A DNA stretch of 64,000 bases, taken from JBAXTE01 sp037130365. GTDB lineage: Bacteria > Bacteroidota > Bacteroidia > Bacteroidales > WCHB1-69. The stretch lies in contig JBAXTE010000015.1 in assembly GCA_037130365.1 (NCBI GenBank), positions 24,795-88,794 on the forward strand, read 5' to 3'. Positions within the stretch are counted from its first letter, which is position 1. Every line of letters begins with the position of its first letter. Under the pieces are notes generated by a model. It was not told the DNA's origin, made no database searches, and saw only the letters and a list, made by a program, of their open reading frames with translations. This document shows, in pieces, positions 55,035-63,978 of this stretch. Made by a program: the position numbers and the translations under genes.

Positions 55035-55644
55035 TAGAGAAAAACATTGGAATAATATCTATCAAACCAAAGCGCTAAATGAAGTAAGTTGGTACCAGCC
55101 GAATCCAAATACTTCGCTTGGTTTTGTGAAACAATTTAATCTTGCTAAAACAGCTAAAATATTAGATGTTGGTGGCGGCGATAGCTTTTTTGTTGATGGT
55201 TTGCTCGACCTCGGATTTGTTGATATTACCGTTCTGGATATTTCTGAATCTGCTCTTGAAAGAGCAAAAATTCGACTTGGAACCCGAGCGAATAAAGTAA
55301 AGTGGATAGTTGCTGATATTGCGACTGTTAACCTATCTGAAAAATTTGATTTTTGGCACGATCGGGCTGCTTTTCATTTCTTGACAATTGAAAAAGAAAT
55401 TGAACATTATGTTGAAATGACGAACTTAAAGGTTAATCCGAATGGATTTTTGGTGATTGGAACATTTTCAGAGAATGGTCCTAGAAAATGTAGTGGTTTA
55501 GAAATAAAACAATACACGGAAGCAACTTTGGTTGAAACATTTAAAGATTGTTATCGATTGGAAAGTAGCATTATTGAAGACCATAAAACTCCATTTGATA
55601 CCGTTCAAAATTTTGTTTTTTGTAGCTTTTCAAAATTTATTTAA
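55021..55644 (+). CDS. Class I SAM-dependent methyltransferase
   Basis: A 207-residue protein with a Rossmann-like methyltransferase fold: ILDVGGGDSFFVDGLLDLGF is motif I, ITVLDISESALERAK the following acidic strand, and WIVADIATVNLSEKFDFWHDRAAFHFL motif III-IV. The start MEDFNREKHWNNIYQTKALN resembles a subgroup near TehB and thiopurine-type enzymes. The substrate cannot be read. It overlaps the GT39 gene by 14 bp. Confidence 0.8.
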   Translation: MEDFNREKHWNNIYQTKALNEVSWYQPNPNTSLGFVKQFNLAKTAKILDVGGGDSFFVDGLLDLGFVDITVLDISESALERAKIRLGTRANKVKWIVADIATVNLSEKFDFWHDRAAFHFLTIEKEIEHYVEMTNLKVNPNGFLVIGTFSENGPRKCSGLEIKQYTEATLVETFKDCYRLESSIIEDHKTPFDTVQNFVFCSFSKFI

Positions 55645-55729
55645 TACAAATATCTTCACAAAATATTTATGTACAAACTTAAAAAATGGCTTTTCTGAAT
55701 TTACTCATACCTTTTTATGTATAGTTCTT

Positions 55730-56641
55730 ATGAAAATTAATTTTAATAAAAACCTTATTGTTTTACATCTAATTGTGGTGTTTGCATTTTGTATGATTTC
55801 AATCCAAGGATTTGGCCAAATAATATATGGAGATACCATTATTCAACACAACAAAGTAAAAGAAATGCATATTGGCTGGGCTAATGCCCGTGTTCCAGAA
55901 TTCTCTAATGCACATATTTTACAAAAACACGAAGTTAGACTGAATTTAATTGGACGAAGTTCTTATGCAATAAGCAATAAAGTAGAAATATCATCTTATA
56001 TTCCTCTTGTAATTACACCAAATATTTCTGTAAAATATAAATTTTTCGATAGTCAATTGTTCGCTTCTGCCATTGAATTTGGGACTGCAGTCGGTATTTT
56101 TCCAGTTGCATTAGCTGGTGGATTAATGTTCCCAGGTGGAGCTATTGGTATGGGAAGTATTGGCTTATTGTATGGCTCAGACAATCACGCAAAATTATTT
56201 TTAAGCCTGAAACCCTCTAAGAAATTGGCGTTTTCTGTTAGAGGAAGTATATCTGGAATTCATGCAGGATATATAGGTGGAGGAGCTTATGTCGGCATTG
56301 TTGGTGGTGGCTCAGCAGCTGGGCTAATTCCTGTTAATATGGGGAAACGCTTTCGCTACTATTCTGGTGGTTTTGAAACGGATTATCTCTTGAATAAAAA
56401 AAATGTTTTAGTTTTTAATTCATATATTGGTGGCTTTGAAGGCGGTAACAAACAACTTGGATTAGCCACTCTATCATGGACTCGTGCATTTATTCATTTC
56501 CATTATTCTATTGGATTATATGGCTTTTTTGATCCTCCAAAGTTCGAAATGGTCCAAGAATCGAAACTTCCTGTCTCTTTTTATTTTAATTTCTATTGGA
56601 TATTGAACAATGGTCGAACAATAAAAAAAGTTTCATATTGA
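55730..56641 (+). CDS. Secreted beta-rich protein, possibly outer-membrane
   Basis: A 303-residue protein with a signal peptide (MKINFNKNLIVLHLIVVFAFCM, cut near GFGQ). The rest alternates short polar and glycine/aromatic strands (PLVITPNISVKYKFFD, GGAYVGIVGGGSAAGLI, FHYSIGLYGFFDPP), as in small outer-membrane beta barrels. I do not recognise the family. I start at the ATG at 55730, where the signal peptide begins; the frame is open further upstream inside the methyltransferase. It lies 85 bp after that gene. Confidence 0.6.
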   Translation: MKINFNKNLIVLHLIVVFAFCMISIQGFGQIIYGDTIIQHNKVKEMHIGWANARVPEFSNAHILQKHEVRLNLIGRSSYAISNKVEISSYIPLVITPNISVKYKFFDSQLFASAIEFGTAVGIFPVALAGGLMFPGGAIGMGSIGLLYGSDNHAKLFLSLKPSKKLAFSVRGSISGIHAGYIGGGAYVGIVGGGSAAGLIPVNMGKRFRYYSGGFETDYLLNKKNVLVFNSYIGGFEGGNKQLGLATLSWTRAFIHFHYSIGLYGFFDPPKFEMVQESKLPVSFYFNFYWILNNGRTIKKVSY

Positions 56642-56699
56642 TTTTTTTGAGTTTCTTGTTTTTTTTGTTCAGGTTTATTAATTTCAAAAAGTATTATTC

Positions 56700-57173
56700 A
56701 TGGAAAAAGAAAATCAAAAATTTAGGTTAGTGGATACCTATTCAGATGATGAATTGATTGAAATTGTTGAAAATCCAGCAAAATGTAATAACTCAAGAAT
56801 GTATGAAGCCGCAATTGTAACTGCGCTAAATCGTGAGTTGATAACCGATTATCAGGCTGATGAATTGTTAAATGGGAATATTTCTGTTTTAGAATATTAT
56901 CCTAATAATTTGGGTGATAAGCCCAATGTTCTGGGATATGAAAACAATATTAAAAAGAACTTAATTGATTCCATTAAAGAAAGCAATATTAAATCTGGTT
57001 TATATGGAATTTTCCTTGGAATTGTTCTGATTTTATTTGGCTATTTCAGATCTACAAACCACATTTGGGGTGGTGTTAGTATACATTTTGGTGCTTTTTT
57101 ATTAGGTGGACTTGCTATTTTAGTAGGGCTTATTATTTTTGTCTATGGTGTTTGGGAAAAGTTTAAAAGATAA
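56700..57173 (+). CDS. Small membrane protein of unknown function
   Basis: A 157-residue protein. Residues 1-90 are acidic and predicted cytoplasmic (LVDTYSDDELIEIVENPAKC, then YEAAIVTALNRELITDYQAD), followed by two membrane segments, GLYGIFLGIVLILFGYF and AFLLGGLAILVGLIIFVYGV. The soluble part recalls Bacteroidota proteins with a short helical head and two transmembrane helices. No function can be given. ATG start with an A-rich leader. Confidence 0.55.
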   Translation: MEKENQKFRLVDTYSDDELIEIVENPAKCNNSRMYEAAIVTALNRELITDYQADELLNGNISVLEYYPNNLGDKPNVLGYENNIKKNLIDSIKESNIKSGLYGIFLGIVLILFGYFRSTNHIWGGVSIHFGAFLLGGLAILVGLIIFVYGVWEKFKR

Positions 57174-57248
57174 ACTTCATAAAGATGAAGAAATAAACCC
57201 TATTATTGCCTTTTTTAAACTGCTTTAATAACTAAATTTCTATTTTTA

Positions 57249-57303
57249 TTTGCTTATATGAACAATGTTCATTATATTTGCAGTGTTCAAAATATAAACA
57301 CTG
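57249..57303 (+). promoter_or_regulatory. TetR promoter with operator palindromes
   Basis: TTTG at 57249-57252 and TATATTTG at 57273-57280 are 20 bp apart. The perfect palindrome ATGAACA-A-TGTTCAT (57258-57272) fills most of the spacer. Just after the -7 box a second inverted repeat, CAGTGTT-N9-AACACTG (57281-57303), covers the start site. Both fit autorepression by the TetR protein whose ATG is at 57312. Confidence 0.65.
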
Positions 57304-57311
57304 ATAAAATT

Positions 57312-57902
57312 ATGGAAAAGAAAGAGATTCAAGAACAGCGAATGAGAGGGTATTTTATTGAAGCCACTAAATCATTAATTCAATCTGAAGGAGTCAGAAG
57401 TGTGAGTGTTCGGAATATCGCCGAACAAGCGGGGTATTCATTTGCAACATTGTATAATTACTTTAAGGATGTTAAAGTCTTAATTTTTGAATGTGTAAAA
57501 ATATTTCAAGGAGAGTGTGAAGACTTTGTAAAGCAAAGAGTCGTTGATATTCCAGCAGGAACAGACCGGATTAAAGCAATTTCTAAAGCATATATCAATT
57601 ATTTTATGGAATATCCAGGGATTTTCGACCTGTTTTTTGTCGAAAAATTGGGTACAATTGGTAATCCGCAAGAAATGGGTCATGCCATTTATTCCTTTCT
57701 AAATTATTTGTGTGATGAAGATTGGGAATTAATTCGTAAAAAAGGTGTTTTTTCTGAAGACAAAATTGAACGGATTCAAAAACAGTTAAATTATATAAGT
57801 GCTGGAATGCTTGTTTTTTACATGAATCGAGTTCAGCCTCAATCATATTCGGAATTTCAGGTTAATTTAACTGAACAGTTGGATGCAGTTTTTGAGAATT
57901 AA
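57312..57902 (+). CDS. TetR-family transcriptional regulator
   Basis: A 196-residue regulator. The N-terminal helix-turn-helix is clear: RSVSVRNIAEQAGYSFATLYNYFKD (about residues 30-54), matching the TetR pattern of recognition helix followed by LYNYF. The C-terminal ligand domain is all-helical and unrecognised. The ATG at 57312 is chosen; the longer frame starts inside the promoter palindrome. The protein probably represses its own promoter. Neither neighbour is an obvious efflux or metabolic target, so other targets must lie elsewhere. Confidence 0.85.
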   Translation: MEKKEIQEQRMRGYFIEATKSLIQSEGVRSVSVRNIAEQAGYSFATLYNYFKDVKVLIFECVKIFQGECEDFVKQRVVDIPAGTDRIKAISKAYINYFMEYPGIFDLFFVEKLGTIGNPQEMGHAIYSFLNYLCDEDWELIRKKGVFSEDKIERIQKQLNYISAGMLVFYMNRVQPQSYSEFQVNLTEQLDAVFEN

Positions 57903-57963
57903 TACCACGTGTATTGTTAATAAGCGATTCATAGGGGAATTTAATCAATATTCCTTTTTTGTA

Positions 57964-57971
57964 TATATTTG
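57964..57971 (+). promoter_or_regulatory. -7 box before the rhuM remnant
   Basis: TATATTTG, 25 bp upstream of the remnant's ATG. It suggests the broken gene could still be transcribed. Confidence 0.4.
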
Positions 57972-57995
57972 CATAGGATAATTAAAAGCACAAAT

Positions 57996-58455
57996 ATGCC
58001 CAGAAACAAAATTCATATTCGTAACAGTACAACCGAGTTTTTAATTTTTTCCAAACAATCTGGCGAAAATTCAATTGAAGTGAGAATCGAAGACGAGAAC
58101 GTTTGGTTGTCGCAAAAGTTGATTGCCATTCTTTTTGAAGTGGATGTTCGAACAATTAGTGAACATTTGCAAAATATTTTCAAAAGTGGTGAATTAGACG
58201 CAGATTCAGTTATCCGGAATTTCCGGAAAGCTGCAACAGATGGTAAAAATTATAACACTCAATTCTATAATCTTGAAACAATTATTTCGGTTGGGTACCG
58301 AGTGAATTCAGATAGAGCTTTGCAATTCAGGCAAAGTAACTGCTGAAATTGCTAAAGCTTTTGCCGAAAGCGAATTTGAAAAATATCGAATTATGCAAGA
58401 TAAGTTATATGAAAGCGACTTTGATAAAATGATGAAACAGATTAATAATTCATAA
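57996..58455 (+). pseudogene. Decayed RhuM-family gene with internal deletion and frameshift
   Basis: Codons from the ATG at 57996 give the N-terminal RhuM (virulence-protein/Fic-associated) segment: WLSQKLIAILFEVDVRTISE, NIFKSGELDADSVIRNFRKA and YNLETIISVGYRVNSDRALQF. The frame then breaks at about 58328 and continues in another frame with AEIAKAFAESEFEKYRIMQD and ends at a TAA at 58453-58455, matching the usual C-terminus. About 170-200 residues of the central part are missing compared with the family length of about 330-350, so it is a deletion remnant of an accessory gene. Confidence 0.75.
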
Positions 58456-58473
58456 TAATTTTGAGAATCATCA

Positions 58474-59460
58474 CTATTTTATGGTATCCTTTTTTTCTTT
58501 TTTTCCAAATATTGAGAAATGAACATATTTCTTTGGATGATTTTTCATATCCTTGAAAAGCAAATTAAGACTTTCAGATGTGTTTTGCAAATTGCGATAT
58601 AACGTATCGTTGTTCGCTAATTGGCCTAATGTTCCTTCTCCCTTATTGACTTTATCGAGCATTAATTGTAAATCAGAGATGGCTTTTTCTCCAGATTTAA
58701 TTGTTTTAGCAAAATTTGCTTTGGCTAAAGTGTCAGAAATTGAAGAGAAATTTTCGATGATATTGGTGATCTTTCGATTATTGTTTTTGATGTTTTTAGA
58801 AATGTCATCTAAACTTGCAATAAAATTTGATATTTTACTTTTATTTTCAGTTACAATAAAATCAACACTACTCATAGCGCTACTCAGGCTGGCTAAAGTT
58901 AATTGTATATGATTAAAACTAGCTGTTAAATTTTGTTGATTTTGAAGGTTGAAAACGCCTTTAACAGAGAGAAGTATTGTGTCCATTGAAGAAAGAATTC
59001 GTTCTGTTTTTTCCTTAATTGGGGCAATTTGCGTTGCTATTTGATCAGACATTCCAAGTTGTAGTTTGCCTATTAAAGTGTCCTTGTTTTTGGCAGCAAC
59101 ACCATTTCCTAATCTAAGTTCCACAGCTTTAGATCCCAATAAATCTGGACTGAATATTTCTGCAATCGTGTTTTTTGGAATTGTGATAGACTCGTTAATC
59201 ATAAATTCTACAAGAATTTTTCCCGAGTTATCATTTGTAAAATCAATTTTTGAAACCATTCCAACTTTAAAACCATTTATTTGAACTGGATTAGCAGTCA
59301 TTAAACCACTTATATTGTCGTAAACAGCATAAAATTTTCGTTGGTTTTGAAATAAATCATTCCCTTTTAAAAAATTGATTCCCCAGATAAATAAAACTAA
59401 TGTAATGAAAAAAATCAGCGTAATTTTAATTTCTTTTTTTATTTTAAAGTTTTCAAACAC
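58474..59460 (-). CDS. MlaD/MCE-family protein
   Basis: A 328-residue protein with an N-terminal membrane anchor (ITLIFFITLVLFIWGINFLK) and an MCE domain with YAVYDNISGLMTANPVQING and GMVSKIDF. The C-terminal region is helical and may form a coiled coil (residues about 150-300). MlaD is the periplasmic substrate-binding part of ABC systems moving phospholipids between the membranes. The MlaE and MlaF genes are not in the window. The amidase gene lies 108 bp upstream on the same strand. A -7 box is at 59519-59526. Confidence 0.88.
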   Translation of the reverse strand: MFENFKIKKEIKITLIFFITLVLFIWGINFLKGNDLFQNQRKFYAVYDNISGLMTANPVQINGFKVGMVSKIDFTNDNSGKILVEFMINESITIPKNTIAEIFSPDLLGSKAVELRLGNGVAAKNKDTLIGKLQLGMSDQIATQIAPIKEKTERILSSMDTILLSVKGVFNLQNQQNLTASFNHIQLTLASLSSAMSSVDFIVTENKSKISNFIASLDDISKNIKNNNRKITNIIENFSSISDTLAKANFAKTIKSGEKAISDLQLMLDKVNKGEGTLGQLANNDTLYRNLQNTSESLNLLFKDMKNHPKKYVHFSIFGKKEKKDTIK

Positions 59461-59518
59461 AGAGTATTAAAGTTAAATGAATAATAAGAAGTAGACTTTG
59501 ATGTTGTTTATTTCGCTC

Positions 59519-59526
59519 CAAAAATA
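59519..59526 (-). promoter_or_regulatory. -7 box of the mlaD-like gene
   Basis: Minus-strand TATTTTTG about 58 bp before the ATG, in the gap after the amidase stop. Confidence 0.4.
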
Positions 59527-59568
59527 CAAAAAATCAACTAGACTTTACAAAATAGTCTGTTAATCTTG

Positions 59569-60966
59569 TTAGTTGCTTTGGCTGTTTAGTAATTTTGTAG
59601 CTTCTGTTGGTGAAATCCGAATATCGTTATTAAATGCGATTACAAAACAATCGATATAACCAATTGATTGCAACTTTGTTTGATATACAATGGCTTCTTT
59701 AATAGAGCTAAAAGCCCCAGCAGTATATTTAAAAGTATTTCCCTGCTTGTACTCATATACATTTTCTAAATTTTGAAACTCCTTATTTATGAGGTTTTTA
59801 GCTGTGGGAGAGGAGGCAAATTGAACTCGAAATACAATTTTTGATCCAGTAGATTGTTCTGTTTGCCCTTTTGGCTTCGTGTAAATAGCATTAGAATCAA
59901 TCTTTGTTTTTGGATTTGAAATTATCTTTGGCGTTAGTCTTGGATTTGCATCAATGTATTTGTCGGTTAATGGGGTTATGTTCACGTGTGATGAATCTTT
60001 TTTTGTTTTTGTTCTATTGTTTTTAATTGGATGTGGGCTGTTCAAAAACTTATCAGTAAGTGGTGTTATGTTTATTCGATTTGTATCATTAGCTTGATTA
60101 GGTGAACTTTTGATAGTCATTGTATCTCTTGGGTCTTTTACCTGATCATACGTGAGTAACTGTGAATTCGGTTGTGCAATAATTGAAGTTCCCTCTATGG
60201 ATGATTTGTAATTTAAAAATGCTTTGTAAAGTGAGTAAGCTATCGATTCTTGGCCATTTTCTTTTTTTAAATACAATTCATCTTTGGGATTGCTTACAAA
60301 GCCAGCTTCAACCAAAACACTTGGCATGGAAGTTTTGTATAGAACTAGAAATCCAGCTTGCTTTACTCCTCTATCAAACAGCTTTAAATTGCTTTTAAAA
60401 TTTGATTCAATAGAATTTGCAAGCGACAAACTTTGGCTAATATACATATTTTGAAAAAGTGAAAATATAATATATGCTTCGGCAGAATTTGGGTTAAATC
60501 CATCATATTTTACAACATGGTCTTTTTCCATCAAGATAGATGCATTTTCTTTCTTAGCCACTTCTAAGTTTGCGGCTGATTTATGAAGACCCATGACCCA
60601 AGTTTCTACGCCAAATGGCTCACTTTTTTTCGAAGAATTACAGTGAATTGAGATAAATAAATCGGCTTTATTACTATTGGCAATTGCAGCACGTTTATGT
60701 AGTTCTACAAAAACATCAGTTTTTCGAGTGTATATGACCTTTATCTCTGGGTTGTTTTTTTGGATTAGTTTTCCTAGCTTTAATGCAATACTCAATGCAA
60801 TGTCTTTTTCCTTGGCTTTTGTAAACCCAATTGCCCCCGGATCATGCCCACCATGTCCTGCATCTATCACAACACAAGTGATTTTCTTACCAGTTGTGTT
60901 AGTTTCAGCCATTAAAAACAATGGGAAAAAGGTTAAAATAACAAAAAATAGTTGCTTCCTACTCAC
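59569..60966 (-). CDS. N-acetylmuramoyl-L-alanine amidase (AmiC-like) with SPOR domain
   Basis: A 465-residue exported protein. The signal (FFVILTFFPLFLMAETN) is followed by an amidase_3 domain with VVIDAGHGGHDPGA (zinc His), DLFISIHCNSS (zinc His), and VLVEAGFVSNPKDE (catalytic Glu). A low-complexity linker (residues about 270-380) carries the motif NITPLTDK twice, with SPH/NP spacers. The end (about 385-460) is a SPOR domain (FRVQFASSPTAKNL ... FKYTAGAFSSIKEA) that binds denuded septal glycan. It splits peptidoglycan for daughter-cell separation. It precedes mlaD on the same strand and is divergent from lptD. Confidence 0.9.
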   Translation of the reverse strand: MSRKQLFFVILTFFPLFLMAETNTTGKKITCVVIDAGHGGHDPGAIGFTKAKEKDIALSIALKLGKLIQKNNPEIKVIYTRKTDVFVELHKRAAIANSNKADLFISIHCNSSKKSEPFGVETWVMGLHKSAANLEVAKKENASILMEKDHVVKYDGFNPNSAEAYIIFSLFQNMYISQSLSLANSIESNFKSNLKLFDRGVKQAGFLVLYKTSMPSVLVEAGFVSNPKDELYLKKENGQESIAYSLYKAFLNYKSSIEGTSIIAQPNSQLLTYDQVKDPRDTMTIKSSPNQANDTNRINITPLTDKFLNSPHPIKNNRTKTKKDSSHVNITPLTDKYIDANPRLTPKIISNPKTKIDSNAIYTKPKGQTEQSTGSKIVFRVQFASSPTAKNLINKEFQNLENVYEYKQGNTFKYTAGAFSSIKEAIVYQTKLQSIGYIDCFVIAFNNDIRISPTEATKLLNSQSN

Positions 60967-61073
60967 GTTGATATTGGATTTTTGATTAGTTTTGATGTTT
61001 TAAATTGAGTTTGCTGTAAAGATACCTTTTTTTTCAAAACAAAATTAGTAAAAATTATTAATACGAACTAAAA

Positions 61074-63743
61074 TTGCGACGTACCGATAAAAGTTTTCTT
61101 ATTTTTCTCGTTCTAGTGTTTTTTATTAGTTTTTGTCATCAGTCCTTATTGGCTCAAGATACATTAACAGGTAATAAACTGCGAAAACTTAAGCATCCAA
61201 TTCAGAACAACGTTGCCGATTCTTCAAAAACCTTACCGCAGAATAATTTATCCTCAGATTCATTGTTGAAAAATGTTTTTACTTCTCCTTCTGATACCTT
61301 AAAAAAAAGTGTTGAAGTTATTACTATTTCAAAAAGTGCAATTTCGAGTGTGGTAAATTATCAAGCAAGCGATTCAATAAGGTTTAATTTGAAGTTGAAA
61401 AAAGCATATTTATACAACAAAACAGATATTAAATATGATGATATTTTGTTGGAATCAAATTATATTGAATTGGATATGGCTAAGAGCCAATTGTTCGCAT
61501 CTGGATGGGCTGATAGCTTAGGAAATATTACCGGAAAACCATTGTTTAAGCAAGGCCCGCAATCATTTCGAACAGAAAAAATTGCATATAATTTTATTAC
61601 CAAGAAAGGGTTGATTACCACAGTGATAACTCAAGAGGGTGAAGGATTTATGCACGGTGAAAAGATTAAAAAAAACACCGACAGTACCACTTTTGTTTAT
61701 CATGGAAAATTTACTACTTGTGATCGCGATGATCCTCATTTTGAACTTGCATTTACAAGAGCAAAAGTGGTTGCAAATCAGGTAATTGTAACTGGACCAG
61801 CATATCTTAGAATGCAAGGAATTCCTACACCAATTGCGCTTCCATTTGGATTTTTTCCAAATAAAAAAGGGAGGAAAAGTGGGCTCATTATTCCAAGTTA
61901 TGGAGATTCACAAAATCGAGGTTTTTATTTTGAAAATGGAGGTTTCTATTGGGGTGTAAACGATAATCTGGATATGTCTTTCATTGGTGATATTTATACT
62001 CGAGGAAGCTGGGCCGTTAAATTGCGTTCAAATTATAAAGTGAGATATAAATTTTATGGCAACTTTAATATTGCTCACGCTACGAATATTTTAGGTGAAA
62101 AAAACACTCCATCGTATCAGAAATATAAAGATTTTATGTTAAGATGGGTGCATGTCCAAGATCCTAAAGCACATCCTGTTAGACGATTTTCTGCTGACGT
62201 TAATATTATGAGTAGTAAGTTTAAATCATTCAACCCAACTTCTGCAAACGACTATTTGTCAAATACATTTCAATCTGCAATTGCTTATTCTACGAGCTTT
62301 AAGGGGAAATACTTTTTGAGTGCAAATATGCGACACTCTCAAAATACCATTACACGTCAAATGAACCTAACTTTACCTGAGTTAGCTTTTTCAGTAAATA
62401 GATTCTATCCTTTTCGTCGAGCAAAAACGGTGGGAGCGTTACGGTGGTACGAAAATATAAGCATGTCGTATCAAACAAATATGCAAAACAATATTACCGC
62501 ATTTGATAGTACAATTTTAGTTGGAAATATGTTTGACAAAATGCAAAATGGGATTAAACATACCATTCCAATTTCTAATTCAATTAAACTTTTCAAGTAC
62601 TTCAATTGGACGAATACCATTAACTATAATGAACGGTGGTATTTTAAAACAATTGAGAAAAAATGGGATAATGATTTAATGATTGATTCGGTAATTGGAA
62701 ATGTAAAAGTAGATACACTCGACGGATTTAAAACTGCCCGTGATTATTCTTTCAACTCTTCGCTTAATACCAGAATTTATGGTATGATTCAGTTTAAAAA
62801 AGGATATTTACAAGCGATTCGCCATGTTATTAGTCCTTCGTTGAATTTTTCGTACCGCCCTGATTTTGCTAGAAGTCGTTATGGATATTATCATTATTAT
62901 TACGATAAAGGTGTTGTAAAACGCTATTCCATTTTTGACGGAACGATATATGGGTCTCCTCCAGCAAATAAAGCTGGTCAATTGAATTTTAGTATTGCGA
63001 ATAATATAGAGGTAAAAGTGAAAGGATTTTCAGATTCTGTTGATTCGAAAAAAATTGTCTTAATAGAAAATCTTACCTTTTCAACAGCAGCCGACTTTGC
63101 TCGTGATTCTATGCAATGGGTTCCTCTGTCGATTAGTGGCAGAACAACTTTGTTTCGAAATCTTTATGTTGTTTATAATAGTACTTGGGATCCATATTAC
63201 AAAGATCCAACAGGAATTCGATCTTCACAAACGGAATTTAAAATTAATAATCGTTTGTTTAGAATGGTTCAAACTGATTGGAATTTTAGCTTAAATTGGA
63301 CGTTAAATCCAGATGCATTGAAAGCGAGTAAAACTCAAACTCAAAATTCTTCTATAGATCCAAATAATCCTAATAAAACAAACAGTCCCAACTTCTCCAT
63401 TCCTTGGAATTTGAATTTTGGATACACGCTTTATTATTTGAATCAGGAAGATTACATTCCTTCAAAGTACACAAACTCTACAATTCAAACACTTTCTGTT
63501 ACAGGAGAAGTTAATTTGTCAAGTAAATGGAAAATAAGTGCTTCATCTGGTTATGATTTTAAAAATAAAGAATTATCGTACACATCCATTGATATTTATC
63601 GTGATTTGCACTGTTGGGAAATGAGATTTAATTGGATTCCTATTGGCCCCAGAACTAGCTGGAATTTTACTGTTAATGTTAAAGCATCCGTATTGCAAGA
63701 TTTGAAATATGTGAAGAAGAAAGATTTTAGAGATGCATTATAA
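61074..63743 (+). CDS. lptD: LPS-assembly protein LptD-like
   Basis: An 889-residue outer-membrane protein. The signal peptide is encoded from a TTG at 61074 (RRTDKSFLIFLVLVFFISFC, cut near LLAQ); no in-frame ATG precedes the signal, so TTG is the likely start. Residues about 95-250 form an OstA/LptA-like periplasmic domain (AYLYNKTDIKYDDILLESNY, GEGFMHGEKIKKNTDSTTF). PIALPFGFFPNKKGRKSGLI starts the beta barrel, as in Bacteroidota LptD. It places LPS or LOS in the outer leaflet. It is divergent from the amidase. An LptE gene is not seen. Confidence 0.85.
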   Translation: MRRTDKSFLIFLVLVFFISFCHQSLLAQDTLTGNKLRKLKHPIQNNVADSSKTLPQNNLSSDSLLKNVFTSPSDTLKKSVEVITISKSAISSVVNYQASDSIRFNLKLKKAYLYNKTDIKYDDILLESNYIELDMAKSQLFASGWADSLGNITGKPLFKQGPQSFRTEKIAYNFITKKGLITTVITQEGEGFMHGEKIKKNTDSTTFVYHGKFTTCDRDDPHFELAFTRAKVVANQVIVTGPAYLRMQGIPTPIALPFGFFPNKKGRKSGLIIPSYGDSQNRGFYFENGGFYWGVNDNLDMSFIGDIYTRGSWAVKLRSNYKVRYKFYGNFNIAHATNILGEKNTPSYQKYKDFMLRWVHVQDPKAHPVRRFSADVNIMSSKFKSFNPTSANDYLSNTFQSAIAYSTSFKGKYFLSANMRHSQNTITRQMNLTLPELAFSVNRFYPFRRAKTVGALRWYENISMSYQTNMQNNITAFDSTILVGNMFDKMQNGIKHTIPISNSIKLFKYFNWTNTINYNERWYFKTIEKKWDNDLMIDSVIGNVKVDTLDGFKTARDYSFNSSLNTRIYGMIQFKKGYLQAIRHVISPSLNFSYRPDFARSRYGYYHYYYDKGVVKRYSIFDGTIYGSPPANKAGQLNFSIANNIEVKVKGFSDSVDSKKIVLIENLTFSTAADFARDSMQWVPLSISGRTTLFRNLYVVYNSTWDPYYKDPTGIRSSQTEFKINNRLFRMVQTDWNFSLNWTLNPDALKASKTQTQNSSIDPNNPNKTNSPNFSIPWNLNFGYTLYYLNQEDYIPSKYTNSTIQTLSVTGEVNLSSKWKISASSGYDFKNKELSYTSIDIYRDLHCWEMRFNWIPIGPRTSWNFTVNVKASVLQDLKYVKKKDFRDAL

Positions 63744-63804
63744 TTATTTGACCTCTAATAATCAACTGGTTGCTATTTTTGTTGCTGTTTTTTGAAAAAA
63801 AAAT

Positions 63805-63834
63805 TTGGTGGAGAAAAAAAAAGTTGTAACTTTG
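63805..63834 (+). promoter_or_regulatory. Promoter of tRNA-Val
   Basis: TTG at 63805-63807 and TAACTTTG at 63827-63834, 19 bp apart, followed by CACC. Same spacing and flanks as the tRNA-Leu promoter. Confidence 0.8.
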
Positions 63835-63867
63835 CACCGTTGTAAAAATGACAACAATTTGAAATAA

Positions 63868-63942
63868 GGGCGTTTAGCTCAGTTGGTTTAGAGCACCTGC
63901 CTTACAAGCAGGGGGTCACTGGTTCGAGCCCAGTAATGCCCA
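63868..63942 (+). tRNA. tRNA-Val (anticodon TAC)
   Basis: A 75-base cloverleaf: acceptor GGGCGTT/AATGCCC, D arm GCTCAGTTGGTTTAGAGC, anticodon stem CCTGC/GCAGG with loop CTTACAA giving anticodon UAC (Val), T arm CTGGTTCGAGCCCAG. 3' CCA is not encoded. Confidence 0.94.
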
Positions 63943-63948
63943 CAAAAA

Positions 63949-63978
63949 AAAAGCTTCGCATTTGCGAGGCTTTTTTTT
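63949..63978 (+). terminator. Terminator of tRNA-Val
   Basis: GCTTCGCA (63953-63960) and TGCGAGGC (63963-63970, one wobble) with a short TT loop and an eight-T tail. Further on, at the window edge, CTGGGCTCGC is an inverted match to the tRNA T-arm. Confidence 0.8.
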
